From Chryseosolibacter indicum (GTDB taxonomy: Bacteria; Bacteroidota; Bacteroidia; Cytophagales; Cyclobacteriaceae): a DNA stretch of 64,000 bases. The position numbers and the translations under genes are program-made. The stretch spans positions 1 through 64,000 of the forward strand of contig NZ_JAHESD010000009.1 of assembly GCF_018598585.1 (NCBI RefSeq), read 5' to 3'. Positions 33,653 to 41,900 of this stretch are shown in pieces (position 1 is the stretch's first letter; each line of letters opens with the position of its first letter). A model generated the notes under the pieces. That model was not told the DNA's origin. It made no database searches and saw only the letters and a program-made list of their open reading frames with translations.

Positions 33653-35617
33653 ATGCAAACAGAAGGATTGCATTCTGTACATGCAAAAGCCATTAACAAT
33701 ATGACATCAAGATCTACTGGAGTTTCTGTTATTATGCCCAGCTACAACCAAGGGCGTTTTATTTCACGAGCTATTACAAGTCTTAAAGAACAAACACATG
33801 AAAACTGGGAGCTACTAATTATCAACGATGGATCAACGGATGATACTTCAATGGTGGTAAGAAAGTTTTTGTGCGATAGCAGAATAAAGTACATAGAACA
33901 CCAGGAGAATAAAGGGTTAGGTGCCTGCCTTAATATTGGCATGGCCGCAGCCGTCTATGATCTGATTGCTTACCTTCCTTCAGATGATATTTACTACAAA
34001 GATCATCTTCAGGATCTGTCACTATGCCTGCAAGAGAACCCGGCAGCATTAATGTCATTCTCAGGAGTAAGACATCATTATAACAGACAAGCGCAGGGTA
34101 TTATTGAGGGGTACACCTTGCAATTGGTTCAGGTAATGCATCGCAAAACGAACGACCGGTGGATCGAAAGAAGTGAACTTGTAACAGATGACCTTAACAG
34201 AATGTTTTGGTCGAAGCTTGAAGTACATGCTCAAGCTATCGGTACAGGAAGAGTAACATGCGAGTGGGTTGATCATCCGCATCAGCGTCATAAAATAATC
34301 CAGGAGCCTATAGGCGGAATAAATCCTTACAGGCTCTACTATGGCGTAAAAAAACCATTACGTTTCCATAGTACCGTTGGCAACCTTATTGACGAAATTG
34401 CTTACTACAAACCTTTCCAAGAGAAACTGAATTATCCATCAACAATAGGAAGTCTGAAAATATTACTTGTAGGAGAACTTGCTTATAACCCTGAGCGTGT
34501 GCTTGCACTTGAAGAACAAGGCCACAAGTTATATGGCTTATGGATGAAAGATCCATATTGGTACAACTATGTAGGGCCATTCCCCTTCGGAAATATAGAA
34601 ACAATATCTGCCGATAATTGGGAAGAGCGCGTTGCTGAAATCAATCCGGACGTAATTTATGCATTGCTTAACTGGCAGACTGTGCCATTTGCACACGAAG
34701 TGCTTACAAAGAATCCCGGAATTCCATTTGTATGGCATTTCAAAGAAGGTCCTTTCATTTGCCTTGAAAAAGGAACCTGGAATCAACTGATAGATTTATA
34801 CACGAAATCCGACGGACAAATTTATACAAGCGCTGAGATGAGAGATTGGTTTCATCAATTTATACCAGAAGTTGTTAATAACTCACTGGTACTCGATGGA
34901 GACCTTCCTAAAAAAAATTGGTTTACAAATGAGCGAACACCTTTACTTTCTGAAAAAGACGGAGAGATTCATACTGTAGTTCCAGGCAGACCAATTGGAT
35001 TACATCCGCATACAGTTGAAGAGTTGGGTAAACACAAAATACATGTTCACTTCTATGGCGATTTTACACATGGTCAATGGAAAGAATGGATTAAGAAGAC
35101 AATGACCATTGCGCCGAAGTATCTTCACATTCACAGTAATTGCACGCAGGATAATTGGGTAAAAGAATTTTCTCAATACGATGCAGGCTGGCTTCACTTC
35201 TTCAAGAGCGAAAACAACGGAGAGCTCATGCGCGCAAACTGGGACGACCTGAACTATCCGGCAAGGGTTGCTACGCTTGCTGCTGCAGGACTTCCAATGT
35301 TACAACGGGATAATACAGGGCACATTGTTGCTACACAGTCGTTAGTAAAAGAGCATGGCATAGGCATATTTTTTAATTCAATTGAACAGCTAGCTAATCA
35401 GTTGTCGGATCGGGAACAAATGCAACGAATCCGAAAGCAGGTTTGGCAAAAGCGAATGATGTTCACTTTCGATGAACACGTTCACAAGCTGGTTAATTTC
35501 TTTCAACAAATAATTGATTATAGAAAACATGCAATACGACGTACTGGTATTTTCTCACTTGAGATGGAACTCGGTGACTCAACGCCCGCAGCACATCATG
35601 AACAGGCTGTCGGATAA
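33653..35617 (+). CDS. Double-domain glycosyltransferase (GT2 GT-A domain fused to GT-B domain)
   Basis: A 654-residue protein. Residues ~20-250 are a GT2-type domain: VSVIMPSYNQGRFISRAI, LLIINDGSTDDT and the metal-binding AYLPSDDIYY. Residues ~265-625 look like a GT4/GT-B domain (LKILLVGELAYNPERVLALE, VVPGRPIGLHPHT, TLAAAGLPMLQRDN). An ATG at 33701 is an alternative start. The last ~29 residues lie over the start of the next gene in another frame and read like frame noise, so the native end is probably near DYRK. It likely adds two sugars in succession to one glycan; the donors are unknown. Confidence 0.82.
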   Translation: MQTEGLHSVHAKAINNMTSRSTGVSVIMPSYNQGRFISRAITSLKEQTHENWELLIINDGSTDDTSMVVRKFLCDSRIKYIEHQENKGLGACLNIGMAAAVYDLIAYLPSDDIYYKDHLQDLSLCLQENPAALMSFSGVRHHYNRQAQGIIEGYTLQLVQVMHRKTNDRWIERSELVTDDLNRMFWSKLEVHAQAIGTGRVTCEWVDHPHQRHKIIQEPIGGINPYRLYYGVKKPLRFHSTVGNLIDEIAYYKPFQEKLNYPSTIGSLKILLVGELAYNPERVLALEEQGHKLYGLWMKDPYWYNYVGPFPFGNIETISADNWEERVAEINPDVIYALLNWQTVPFAHEVLTKNPGIPFVWHFKEGPFICLEKGTWNQLIDLYTKSDGQIYTSAEMRDWFHQFIPEVVNNSLVLDGDLPKKNWFTNERTPLLSEKDGEIHTVVPGRPIGLHPHTVEELGKHKIHVHFYGDFTHGQWKEWIKKTMTIAPKYLHIHSNCTQDNWVKEFSQYDAGWLHFFKSENNGELMRANWDDLNYPARVATLAAAGLPMLQRDNTGHIVATQSLVKEHGIGIFFNSIEQLANQLSDREQMQRIRKQVWQKRMMFTFDEHVHKLVNFFQQIIDYRKHAIRRTGIFSLEMELGDSTPAAHHEQAVG

Positions 35618-36653
35618 ATATAAAATACTTTTTATAGAAGAGCCTGACGACAAGATCGTAAAAAAGGGCAGCAATTTTTCGATTAAGGAAGTGAATGATA
35701 ACTTAAGTGTTCTTACGCCCCACTTTAAATGGGACGATTGGAAGGTGATGTGTCCGCAGTACGTTTCACTACTGAAAGAACATGTACATTCACTAACAGA
35801 TTCAATATTTTGGTTTTATTCACCATTATATGTACATATTCTAAATTCGGTAACGCCATCCATGGTGATCTATGATTGCATGGATGAGCTTTCTGCTTTC
35901 AGGCATGCATCGCCAAACCTGCCAAGGTATGAGCGCCAATTAATGGGCACGGCTGACCTTGTATTTACCGGAGGCAAATCACTCTACGAATCGAAAAAAG
36001 AACTTCATCCGGAAGTTCATTGTTTCCCGAGCTCTGTTGATCGTGAACATTTTTTATTGGCTTTGCAGGAAGAGACGGAGATCCCTAATGACCTTCTGGA
36101 ATTAAAGAAACCAATTGCAGGTTTTTATGGTGTAATTGACGAGCGCCTTGATTTCCAGTTACTGAAAGAAGTTGCAGACAAATTACCGGATGTTAACTTT
36201 GTAATGATTGGACCTTTTGCCAAAATTGGTGAAGATGATGCTGCAAAAGCACCAAACATTTTTTATCTCGGCAAAAAGGAATATCCCCTTCTGCCAAAGT
36301 ATTTAAAAGGAATTGATGTTGCCATTATGCCTTTTGCAATAAACGAAGCAACACGTTTCATTAGTCCAACCAAGACATTGGAGTTTATGGCAGCCCTAAA
36401 ACCCATAGTGTCTACGCCTATACATGACGTGGTAAGAGATTACAAACACGCTGTATCTGTTGCCAGTGATGCTGATGCGTTTGCAAAAAGCATAGATAAA
36501 TTTCTCAAAGAGACAGCCAACGACCGAAATAAAAGAGAGAAGGATCAGCAAGAAATTATCCAAAAAACGTCGTGGGATAATACCGTCATACAAATGCTGG
36601 CATTAATTGCAAAAGCACAGGATGCAGTTGCATTTAATGCAATGAAAGCATAA
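35529..36653 (+). CDS. Glycosyltransferase family 1/4 protein
   Basis: A 374-residue GT-B enzyme. I use the ATG at 35529 (MQYDVLVFSHLRWNSVTQRP), a start typical of this family; the frame also opens with TTG at 35514. Landmarks are PQHIMNRLSDKYKILFIEE, the linker HCFPSSVDREHF and the donor-binding region SPTKTLEFMAALKPIVSTP. It overlaps the upstream glycosyltransferase gene by 89 nt in a different frame, so the two are co-translated. Known relatives build capsule or exopolysaccharide units. A long-loop terminator follows. Confidence 0.88.
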   Translation: MQYDVLVFSHLRWNSVTQRPQHIMNRLSDKYKILFIEEPDDKIVKKGSNFSIKEVNDNLSVLTPHFKWDDWKVMCPQYVSLLKEHVHSLTDSIFWFYSPLYVHILNSVTPSMVIYDCMDELSAFRHASPNLPRYERQLMGTADLVFTGGKSLYESKKELHPEVHCFPSSVDREHFLLALQEETEIPNDLLELKKPIAGFYGVIDERLDFQLLKEVADKLPDVNFVMIGPFAKIGEDDAAKAPNIFYLGKKEYPLLPKYLKGIDVAIMPFAINEATRFISPTKTLEFMAALKPIVSTPIHDVVRDYKHAVSVASDADAFAKSIDKFLKETANDRNKREKDQQEIIQKTSWDNTVIQMLALIAKAQDAVAFNAMKA

Positions 36654-36669
36654 ATAAATAAGCATTGGG

Positions 36670-36727
36670 AATCAGGGCAAAAGCATCAGGCAATAGTCAT
36701 TGGCAATGCCCTGGTTCTTTTCTTTTG
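36670..36727 (+). terminator. Long-loop terminator after the glycosyltransferase pair
   Basis: AATCAGGGCA (36670-36679) pairs with TGCCCTGGTT (36707-36716, one G-T pair). The T-rich tail CTTTTCTTTTGG follows. The 27-nt loop contains a copy of the CCAATGACTATTG repeat (minus strand, 36691-36703). Confidence 0.6.
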
Positions 36728-36741
36728 GGCAGAACTATCTC

Positions 36742-36858
36742 GTTCTGGGTTTTGGGTTCGAGGTTGTTTAAAGTTCAAGGTCACGTTCACGATAAACTTT
36801 TAACAACTTGTAACATGAAACCTGTAACTTGAAACTATTGTAACTCAGAACCCAGAAC
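36742..36858. repeat. Imperfect 17-bp inverted repeat flanking low-complexity sequence
   Basis: Arms at 36742-36758 and 36842-36858 (GTTCTGGGTT versus AACCCAGAAC cores, 15 of 17 positions pair). Between them lie short AACTTG/AACCTG/AACTTT-like units. Similar GGGTTC/TTGAAC-rich islands occur between genes in other Bacteroidota (from memory). Confidence 0.55.
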
Positions 36859-36864
36859 ACCACC

Positions 36865-37863
36865 TTACCCCCTCTCCCACGCCTCCCTATGCTTCTCCCT
36901 TATCGTCTCGCGTAAGCTCAAAGGCTCCTTTACCTGTACGCTTGCACCATAGCTCATCAACACCTCCTGAAGCTCGTAGTTAATAACCACCCGCAGCTTT
37001 ATCAGCAAGCCATCCTCATCGTCCTGTAAAATCTGTTGCGATTGATGCAAGTGTTGAGTTTTAATATAATGACCTTGCATCGGCGTGAAGAGTAATACAA
37101 CATCTTGCGGCCCACCCTTTCCTAACGTAACACCTAGTGTATCCTGAAAATACTCCTCCGGTTTTAGTCGGGTATTTTCCTTAAAGACAACAGGTTCTTC
37201 TTGAATAAATTCCATACGATCAAGAGCCAAAGTCAAGATAATATGGCGCTCTTTGCTATAGCCGAGCACATACCACCTGTTTTTGTATTCTTTCAGAAAG
37301 TAAGGATGGAAGACATGCTCCATAGGCAGAAGTTCAGAAAACTTTCTGTAAGCAATACGCAGCGGTTGTTTAGCACGTATAGCCTGCAACAACGTCTTGA
37401 GATGTTCAATGCCTTTATAATAAGGTGCTTTTTCAAAGTCCATGAAGCGTTGGGCCTCCATGTCTTTCATTTTATATTGATCAACAGCACGCATAATCTT
37501 TTCAAAAGCAGCGGCAAACTGGCCCACCAGTTCAACGTCATTATATTGTTGAATCAGCTCAAGAGCAAACGAAAGCGATTGTATATCATCGTCACTTAAG
37601 GGAAGGTTTTCAATAGAGTAATTCGGATCCGTGTAGTGGTAGCCCTTATTCTTTTTACAAAAAGCAATAGGAGCCAGGAACCCGAGCTGCTCATCAAAGC
37701 GCATCTTTTGAATGTCGTCATAGAAAGTACGCTCTTCAATATTGAAGTCATGCTGTCTTAACTTTTCTAAGATATTATCTTTAGAAGGGAAAGGATTAAA
37801 CTTGTTTTTTAAACAAGCATTAATAATCCGGTAGCGCATGTAGGGTCTTTTACCTGCGGACAT
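36865..37863 (-). CDS. WYL-domain transcriptional regulator
   Basis: A 332-residue protein. Residues ~1-85 form a helix-turn-helix (RYRIINACLKNKFNPFPSKD, then EERTFYDDIQKMR). Residues ~155-235 are a WYL domain (QPLRIAYRKFSELLPMEHVF, NRWYVLGYS, ILTLALDRM), and the last ~80 residues are the WCX extension. WYL proteins bind ligands such as single-stranded DNA or cyclic nucleotides and often control defence or repair genes. Here no defence genes are adjacent. The next gene on the right (38328) and a GTCTA site cluster at 37991-38041 are possible targets. Confidence 0.9.
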   Translation of the reverse strand: MSAGKRPYMRYRIINACLKNKFNPFPSKDNILEKLRQHDFNIEERTFYDDIQKMRFDEQLGFLAPIAFCKKNKGYHYTDPNYSIENLPLSDDDIQSLSFALELIQQYNDVELVGQFAAAFEKIMRAVDQYKMKDMEAQRFMDFEKAPYYKGIEHLKTLLQAIRAKQPLRIAYRKFSELLPMEHVFHPYFLKEYKNRWYVLGYSKERHIILTLALDRMEFIQEEPVVFKENTRLKPEEYFQDTLGVTLGKGGPQDVVLLFTPMQGHYIKTQHLHQSQQILQDDEDGLLIKLRVVINYELQEVLMSYGASVQVKEPLSLRETIREKHREAWERG

Positions 37864-37887
37864 GGTTTAAAAAGTGTTAGGCACTTT

Positions 37888-37917
37888 CAAACTAATAAAG
37901 TTATTCTTAATGTACAA
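37888..37917 (-). promoter_or_regulatory. Candidate promoter of the WYL regulator gene
   Basis: Minus strand: TTG (37917-37915), 19-nt spacer, TTAGTTTG (37895-37888), a 7/8 match to TAnnTTTG. The ATG is at 37863. Confidence 0.55.
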
Positions 37918-37990
37918 GCAAAAGCAGGCCACTCACAACCACCTTTTCCTAACCTCAGCCTAGCCTCACCCTAACATTTACCCTACCTCT

Positions 37991-38041
37991 GTCTATGGTT
38001 TGAGTAGCGTTTGTCTAACCCTTGTCTAGATTTCTCTAGAC
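37991..38041. promoter_or_regulatory. Cluster of GTCTA half-sites ending in a 7-bp inverted repeat
   Basis: GTCTA occurs at 37991, 38013 and 38024 (steps of 22 and 11 bp) and inverted at 38037-38041. The last two form GTCTAGA-TTTC-TCTAGAC, a perfect 7-bp palindrome. It lies between the WYL gene and the gene at 38328, so it may be an operator. The helical spacing is suggestive only. Confidence 0.45.
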
Positions 38042-38160
38042 GAAAACGTGTGCAAAACGCGATAGTTTTTATTCCTATTGATAATCAATGATTTAAGAAA
38101 AAGTTTTTAAAAAATATTATCAGAAAAATCACACTGCAAACTGGCTGCAGTCTGCCCCCA

Positions 38161-38168
38161 TACCTTTG
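38161..38168 (+). promoter_or_regulatory. Candidate -7 element for the 38328 gene
   Basis: TACCTTTG matches TAnnTTTG exactly. No good -33 box is seen. If used, the ATGACTA repeat (38217-38303) lies within a ~150-nt untranslated leader. Confidence 0.35.
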
Positions 38169-38216
38169 AAACATCAACAAATACAACGAATAAATTTAAA
38201 TCGAATAACAGATAAA

Positions 38217-38303
38217 ATGACCAATGACTATTGACTATTGACTAAATGACTATTGACCAATGACCATTGACTAGTGACTAATGACTAATGCCCAATGCCT
38301 AAC
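38217..38303 (+). repeat. Degenerate ATGACTA/TTGACTA/ATGACCA tandem repeat in the leader of the 38328 gene
   Basis: About twelve 7-8 bp units in 87 bp, varying as ATGACCA, ATGACTA, TTGACTA, ATGCCCA. It ends 24 nt before the ATG at 38328. A 13-mer from it (CCAATGACTATTG, 38221-38233) also occurs inverted at 36691-36703. Confidence 0.75.
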
Positions 38304-38327
38304 ATGTAACAATTTAAATATACATAT

Positions 38328-39122
38328 ATGCCTAAACAAAGTAGTTTAATCAGACTAGAAGGTAAAATGGATGGAATTTCATTTTACAAAAGAAAAGGAT
38401 CGTTCTATGCTAAGAGAGCAACCGGTCCAAGCAAAGAACGGATTCTCACAGATCCCAAGTTCAAGCGTACACGAGAAAACCTGACGGAGTTTCAAGCCTT
38501 AGGGCAAGCCTCACGTGTTTTTAAAAGAGCATTGCGACCAGTCTCTAACTTTACAGATGGAGACATGCGAAACAGGATGATGAAGGTATTCAGGCGTATC
38601 AACAAATTGTCTGAAGGACCACGCGGGCAACGTCCTGTTCATTTCTCTCAAAATCGGAATGTATTGAAAGGTCTGCAGCTACATCCAACAAATGTATTTG
38701 AAGATGTTTGTGAAGCGAGGATTACTGTTACCCACAAGGCAGACCGCACAGGTTGTACCGTAACAATTCCATCCTTGCAAACAGGCGAGATGATCAAAGC
38801 TCCTGTAAATGCAACACACTTCCGAATTGCCCAGCTTATAACTGCCATTCCGGATATTGTGTATGATACAACATCCGATAAGTATAAGCCCTCGGATGTA
38901 TTCTTTGAAAACCTCTCTGAGATTAAATTCTCCGAGTACTTTACTGTAAGCACTACAGAACCAGTAACAATCACGTTAGAAACGTTGTTCGTTAATGTTC
39001 CACCATTGCCAGAACATGTTAGCGTGTTACAGGGAGTAGGAATCATCTTCTATGAACTTGTCGGCGACATCCAGTATCCATTAAATGATGGATTAGCTAT
39101 GTCCATCGCTGACGTGTTCTAA
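38328..39122 (+). CDS. Conserved Bacteroidota protein of unknown function
   Basis: A 264-residue soluble protein. The N-terminal ~50 residues are basic and distinctive (SSLIRLEGKMDGISFYKRKG, then RTRENLTEFQALGQAS), as in a widespread uncharacterised Bacteroidota family whose members begin with a similar LKGTIGxxxFYKxxDG pattern (from memory). Residues ~55-110 are basic helices and the C-terminal ~150 residues are beta-rich (EARITVTHKADRTGCTVTIP, EPVTITLETLFV). It has no signal peptide. It stands alone behind a long repeat-rich leader and has its own terminator. Nucleic-acid or particle binding is possible, but I cannot assign a function. Confidence 0.75.
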   Translation: MPKQSSLIRLEGKMDGISFYKRKGSFYAKRATGPSKERILTDPKFKRTRENLTEFQALGQASRVFKRALRPVSNFTDGDMRNRMMKVFRRINKLSEGPRGQRPVHFSQNRNVLKGLQLHPTNVFEDVCEARITVTHKADRTGCTVTIPSLQTGEMIKAPVNATHFRIAQLITAIPDIVYDTTSDKYKPSDVFFENLSEIKFSEYFTVSTTEPVTITLETLFVNVPPLPEHVSVLQGVGIIFYELVGDIQYPLNDGLAMSIADVF

Positions 39123-39140
39123 CCGAACCCTTATCATAAT

Positions 39141-39166
39141 ATCCGTCAGGTCACGGCCTGACGGAT
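39141..39166 (+). terminator. Perfect 10-bp hairpin directly after the 38328 gene
   Basis: ATCCGTCAGG and CCTGACGGAT with loop TCACGG, followed by eight A, not T. It may protect the 3' end or assist the stronger terminator at 39214. Confidence 0.5.
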
Positions 39167-39213
39167 AAAAAAAACTTCTGTTACTTTTTCCCCCTTTGGT
39201 TGGTTTAAGTTTT

Positions 39214-39244
39214 ACCTATCCTGCCCCAACAGGGTAGGTTTTTT
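39214..39244 (+). terminator. Intrinsic terminator of the 38328 transcription unit
   Basis: 10-bp stem (39214-39223 and 39230-39239, one G-T pair, loop CCCCAA) followed by a six-T run. Confidence 0.85.
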
Positions 39245-39503
39245 ATTAACGGCATCAGAATGCCTACTTTAAATTACAATCCCAAAGCCGCTATCCCTCT
39301 CCCTCCTACCAAGCCGCAATTTTTTATATAGTCTCTTTTTTAGTTACAGCTAAGTCAACTGATTCATTTCCAAGCCAATAAGTAACTAAAACATGAGTGA
39401 AGTGGCTACTGCTATGTGTCGAAACATTAAACTACACCACATCAATTATTGCTGATTCTGATAATTATCTACTTTCGCGTAATTTATATTCAATCTAAAT
39501 AAC
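39245..39503. other. Upstream region of the siderophore receptor
   Basis: Together with the two hairpins it forms a 381-bp gap after 39122. Apart from the promoter at 39449-39477 nothing is recognised; no Fur box was clear by eye. Confidence 0.4.
39449..39477 (+). promoter_or_regulatory. Candidate promoter of the TonB receptor gene
   Basis: TTG (39449-39451), 18-nt spacer, TACTTTCG (39470-39477), one mismatch from TAnnTTTG. The start codon follows 26 nt later. Confidence 0.6.
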
Positions 39504-41879
39504 ATGAATTGCCTCTTTTCTTACAACTCAGGATCCCCACGGTTCAATGGCTATTGGCTCCTGTTATTTCTTAGTGTAACCTTCCTAAACGATACTTTTG
39601 GTAAGGAAAAGGCAGCATCAATTGTTGGCGTCATTCTAACCAGTGACGGACAATATGCACCCGGTGTTTCTGTCTACATTCAGGAGTTGCAGAAAGGTAC
39701 GCAAACCAATACCAGTGGTGAATTTGCCATTAAGAATATTCCTTCGGGAGAATACCACCTGGTCATATCGCTGTTGGGGTTTGAAAAGGTAACACAACAG
39801 GTTACCGTAGTAGAAGGGGTTGAGGCACATGTGAGAATAGTACTTAAGGAAAACTCGCGAACACTTGACGAGGTAACGATTACGGCAGGTGGAAACAGAT
39901 TTGCAAAAAAAGAAAGCGAAGATGTTTCAAAAATGCCTCTGCGAAATATTGAAAACCCACAGGTATATAGTGTGGTGAGTAAAGAATTAATGAAAGAGCA
40001 GGTAGTGACAGACTACAATAGCGCTTTTAAGAACGTTCCAGGCGCAGGCATCTCAGAAGTCAGAAATCAGGGAAGATCCAGTAATATTTCACGCGGGTTT
40101 GCAACACCACAACTGGTGCGAAATGGTGTTGGCAGTTTTACATTTACTACCATTGATCCTGCTAACCTTGAGCGAATAGAAGTTATCAAAGGCCCATCGG
40201 CCACTTTGTTCGGAAGTACCTTATCCTCATTTGGCGGGTTGTTCAACCGCGTCACTAAAAAACCATTTGATACATTTAAAGGAGAAGTATCGTATTCCGC
40301 AGGAAGCTGGGATCTTAACCGTCTTACATTTGATGTCAACACGCCATTGAATGATGATAAAACAGCATTATTCCGCGTAAATAGTGCACTGCATAGCGAA
40401 CGCAGTTTTCAGGATGCCGGGTTTACACGAAGTTTTTTAATTGCACCGAGCTTAGCTTACCAGGCAAGTGAAAGGCTCACACTCATGCTAGACATAGAAA
40501 TGAGTTTGAACAAAGCAACATCTCCCATGCGGGTATCTCCTTTTACAAGGGGAAAAGCAAGAAATATTGAAGACCTGGGAATTCCCTACAGATTATCGTT
40601 TGCCAACAATACCGTTACCTATAATAGTCAGCAGTATAATATTTTTGCTCAGGCAAAGTACAAGATCTCCGACAGCTGGACATCACAAACAGTATTCTCA
40701 CGAACACGATCTTCATCCGATGGATATGTTGTAGGTCTCACTATATTAACTGACAGCACACTAAGGCAAACAGTAACAAGCCAGGAATTTCCATACTACG
40801 GTACCGATATACAACAGAACTTCATTGGCGATTTTAAAATAGGAAGCATGAGAAACCGCATTGTTGCTGGTCTGGATTTTTACAGCCTACGTTCTTCACG
40901 CAATGATGCTTCCGTAAATCTTCCTGCCATTAACTTCAAAAAGCCGGGCGATGCGTATAATAATTTTACCGCTCAAAGAGTCGCTCCTCTATTTGAAACT
41001 GCTAGGTTTTCGAACATTATTGCTTCCAACGAAAACACATATAGCGCCTACGTATCAAATGTATTAAACATTACTGATCAGCTACTGGCCATGGCAAGTG
41101 TGCGAGTTGATCATTACAGGAACAAGGGCACATACTATGCTAGCCTTGATTCTACTGCAGGTAATTTTAATCAAACTGCTTTATCACCAAAATTTGGTAT
41201 TGTTTATCAGATCGTGAAAGATCAGGTATCGGTATTCGGGAATTATATGAATGGCTTCAGCAACGTAAGTGGTTCTGACTTTTTCGGAAACACGTTTAAA
41301 CCCAATCAGGCAAATCAGGTAGAAGGCGGTATTAAACTGGAATGGAGTATGCTTGCCGCGACATTAAGCTATTATGATATCAGGGTAACAAACATAACAC
41401 GAGATGATCCCGAACATCCCAACTACTCCTTGCAAGACGGAACGCAGCTAAGTCAGGGATTCGAGGCGGAGGTCATCGCTAACCCTATACCTGGATTAAA
41501 TATTGTTGCCGGCTATGTATACAACGAAAGCCGATATACCAAGAGTAATGCCTCTATAGAAGGGCATCGACCTGCCACAGCAGGGCCACCACGCATGGCA
41601 AACCTTTGGGTAAGTTACCGTATTATTAATGGCATAGCGCAAGGATTAGGTATAGGATTTGGCGGTATCTATGGCAGCGAGTCATATCAGAGCAATACAG
41701 AAACATTTACATTCACAATACCTTCATATACAGTTCTCGATGCCTCCCTTTTTTATGACCAACCTCGGTATCGGTTAGGACTTAAAGTAGATAATCTAAC
41801 GAATGAAAAGTATTGGTCTTTTAGACTGGCGGCCCAGAATCCGACGCGGGTAACCGGAAACGTAACATTTAAGTTTTAA
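39504..41879 (+). CDS. TonB-dependent siderophore receptor
   Basis: A 791-residue outer-membrane receptor. A signal peptide (~1-32) is followed by a carboxypeptidase-regulatory-like domain (~37-120, GVILTSDGQYAPGVSVYIQE), the plug (~140-250: NVPGAGISE, NISRGFATPQLVRNGVGSFT, IEVIKGPSATLFG) and a 22-strand barrel ending in the expected aromatic residue (GNVTFKF). It follows the siderophore-receptor branch, not SusC. It imports ferric siderophores with TonB energy. It lies 21 nt upstream of a PepSY membrane protein, a common iron-acquisition pair. Confidence 0.93.
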   Translation: MNCLFSYNSGSPRFNGYWLLLFLSVTFLNDTFGKEKAASIVGVILTSDGQYAPGVSVYIQELQKGTQTNTSGEFAIKNIPSGEYHLVISLLGFEKVTQQVTVVEGVEAHVRIVLKENSRTLDEVTITAGGNRFAKKESEDVSKMPLRNIENPQVYSVVSKELMKEQVVTDYNSAFKNVPGAGISEVRNQGRSSNISRGFATPQLVRNGVGSFTFTTIDPANLERIEVIKGPSATLFGSTLSSFGGLFNRVTKKPFDTFKGEVSYSAGSWDLNRLTFDVNTPLNDDKTALFRVNSALHSERSFQDAGFTRSFLIAPSLAYQASERLTLMLDIEMSLNKATSPMRVSPFTRGKARNIEDLGIPYRLSFANNTVTYNSQQYNIFAQAKYKISDSWTSQTVFSRTRSSSDGYVVGLTILTDSTLRQTVTSQEFPYYGTDIQQNFIGDFKIGSMRNRIVAGLDFYSLRSSRNDASVNLPAINFKKPGDAYNNFTAQRVAPLFETARFSNIIASNENTYSAYVSNVLNITDQLLAMASVRVDHYRNKGTYYASLDSTAGNFNQTALSPKFGIVYQIVKDQVSVFGNYMNGFSNVSGSDFFGNTFKPNQANQVEGGIKLEWSMLAATLSYYDIRVTNITRDDPEHPNYSLQDGTQLSQGFEAEVIANPIPGLNIVAGYVYNESRYTKSNASIEGHRPATAGPPRMANLWVSYRIINGIAQGLGIGFGGIYGSESYQSNTETFTFTIPSYTVLDASLFYDQPRYRLGLKVDNLTNEKYWSFRLAAQNPTRVTGNVTFKF

Positions 41880-41900
41880 TAGACATTTACGTTCATCTTC

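Noticed and set aside
38217-38303. CRISPR-like array
   Set aside because: Units are 7-8 bp and degenerate, with no spacers and no cas genes in the window.
38648-39046. 132-codon minus-strand frame
   Set aside because: Antisense shadow of the 38328 gene, whose promoter-like element, leader and terminator all fit the plus strand.
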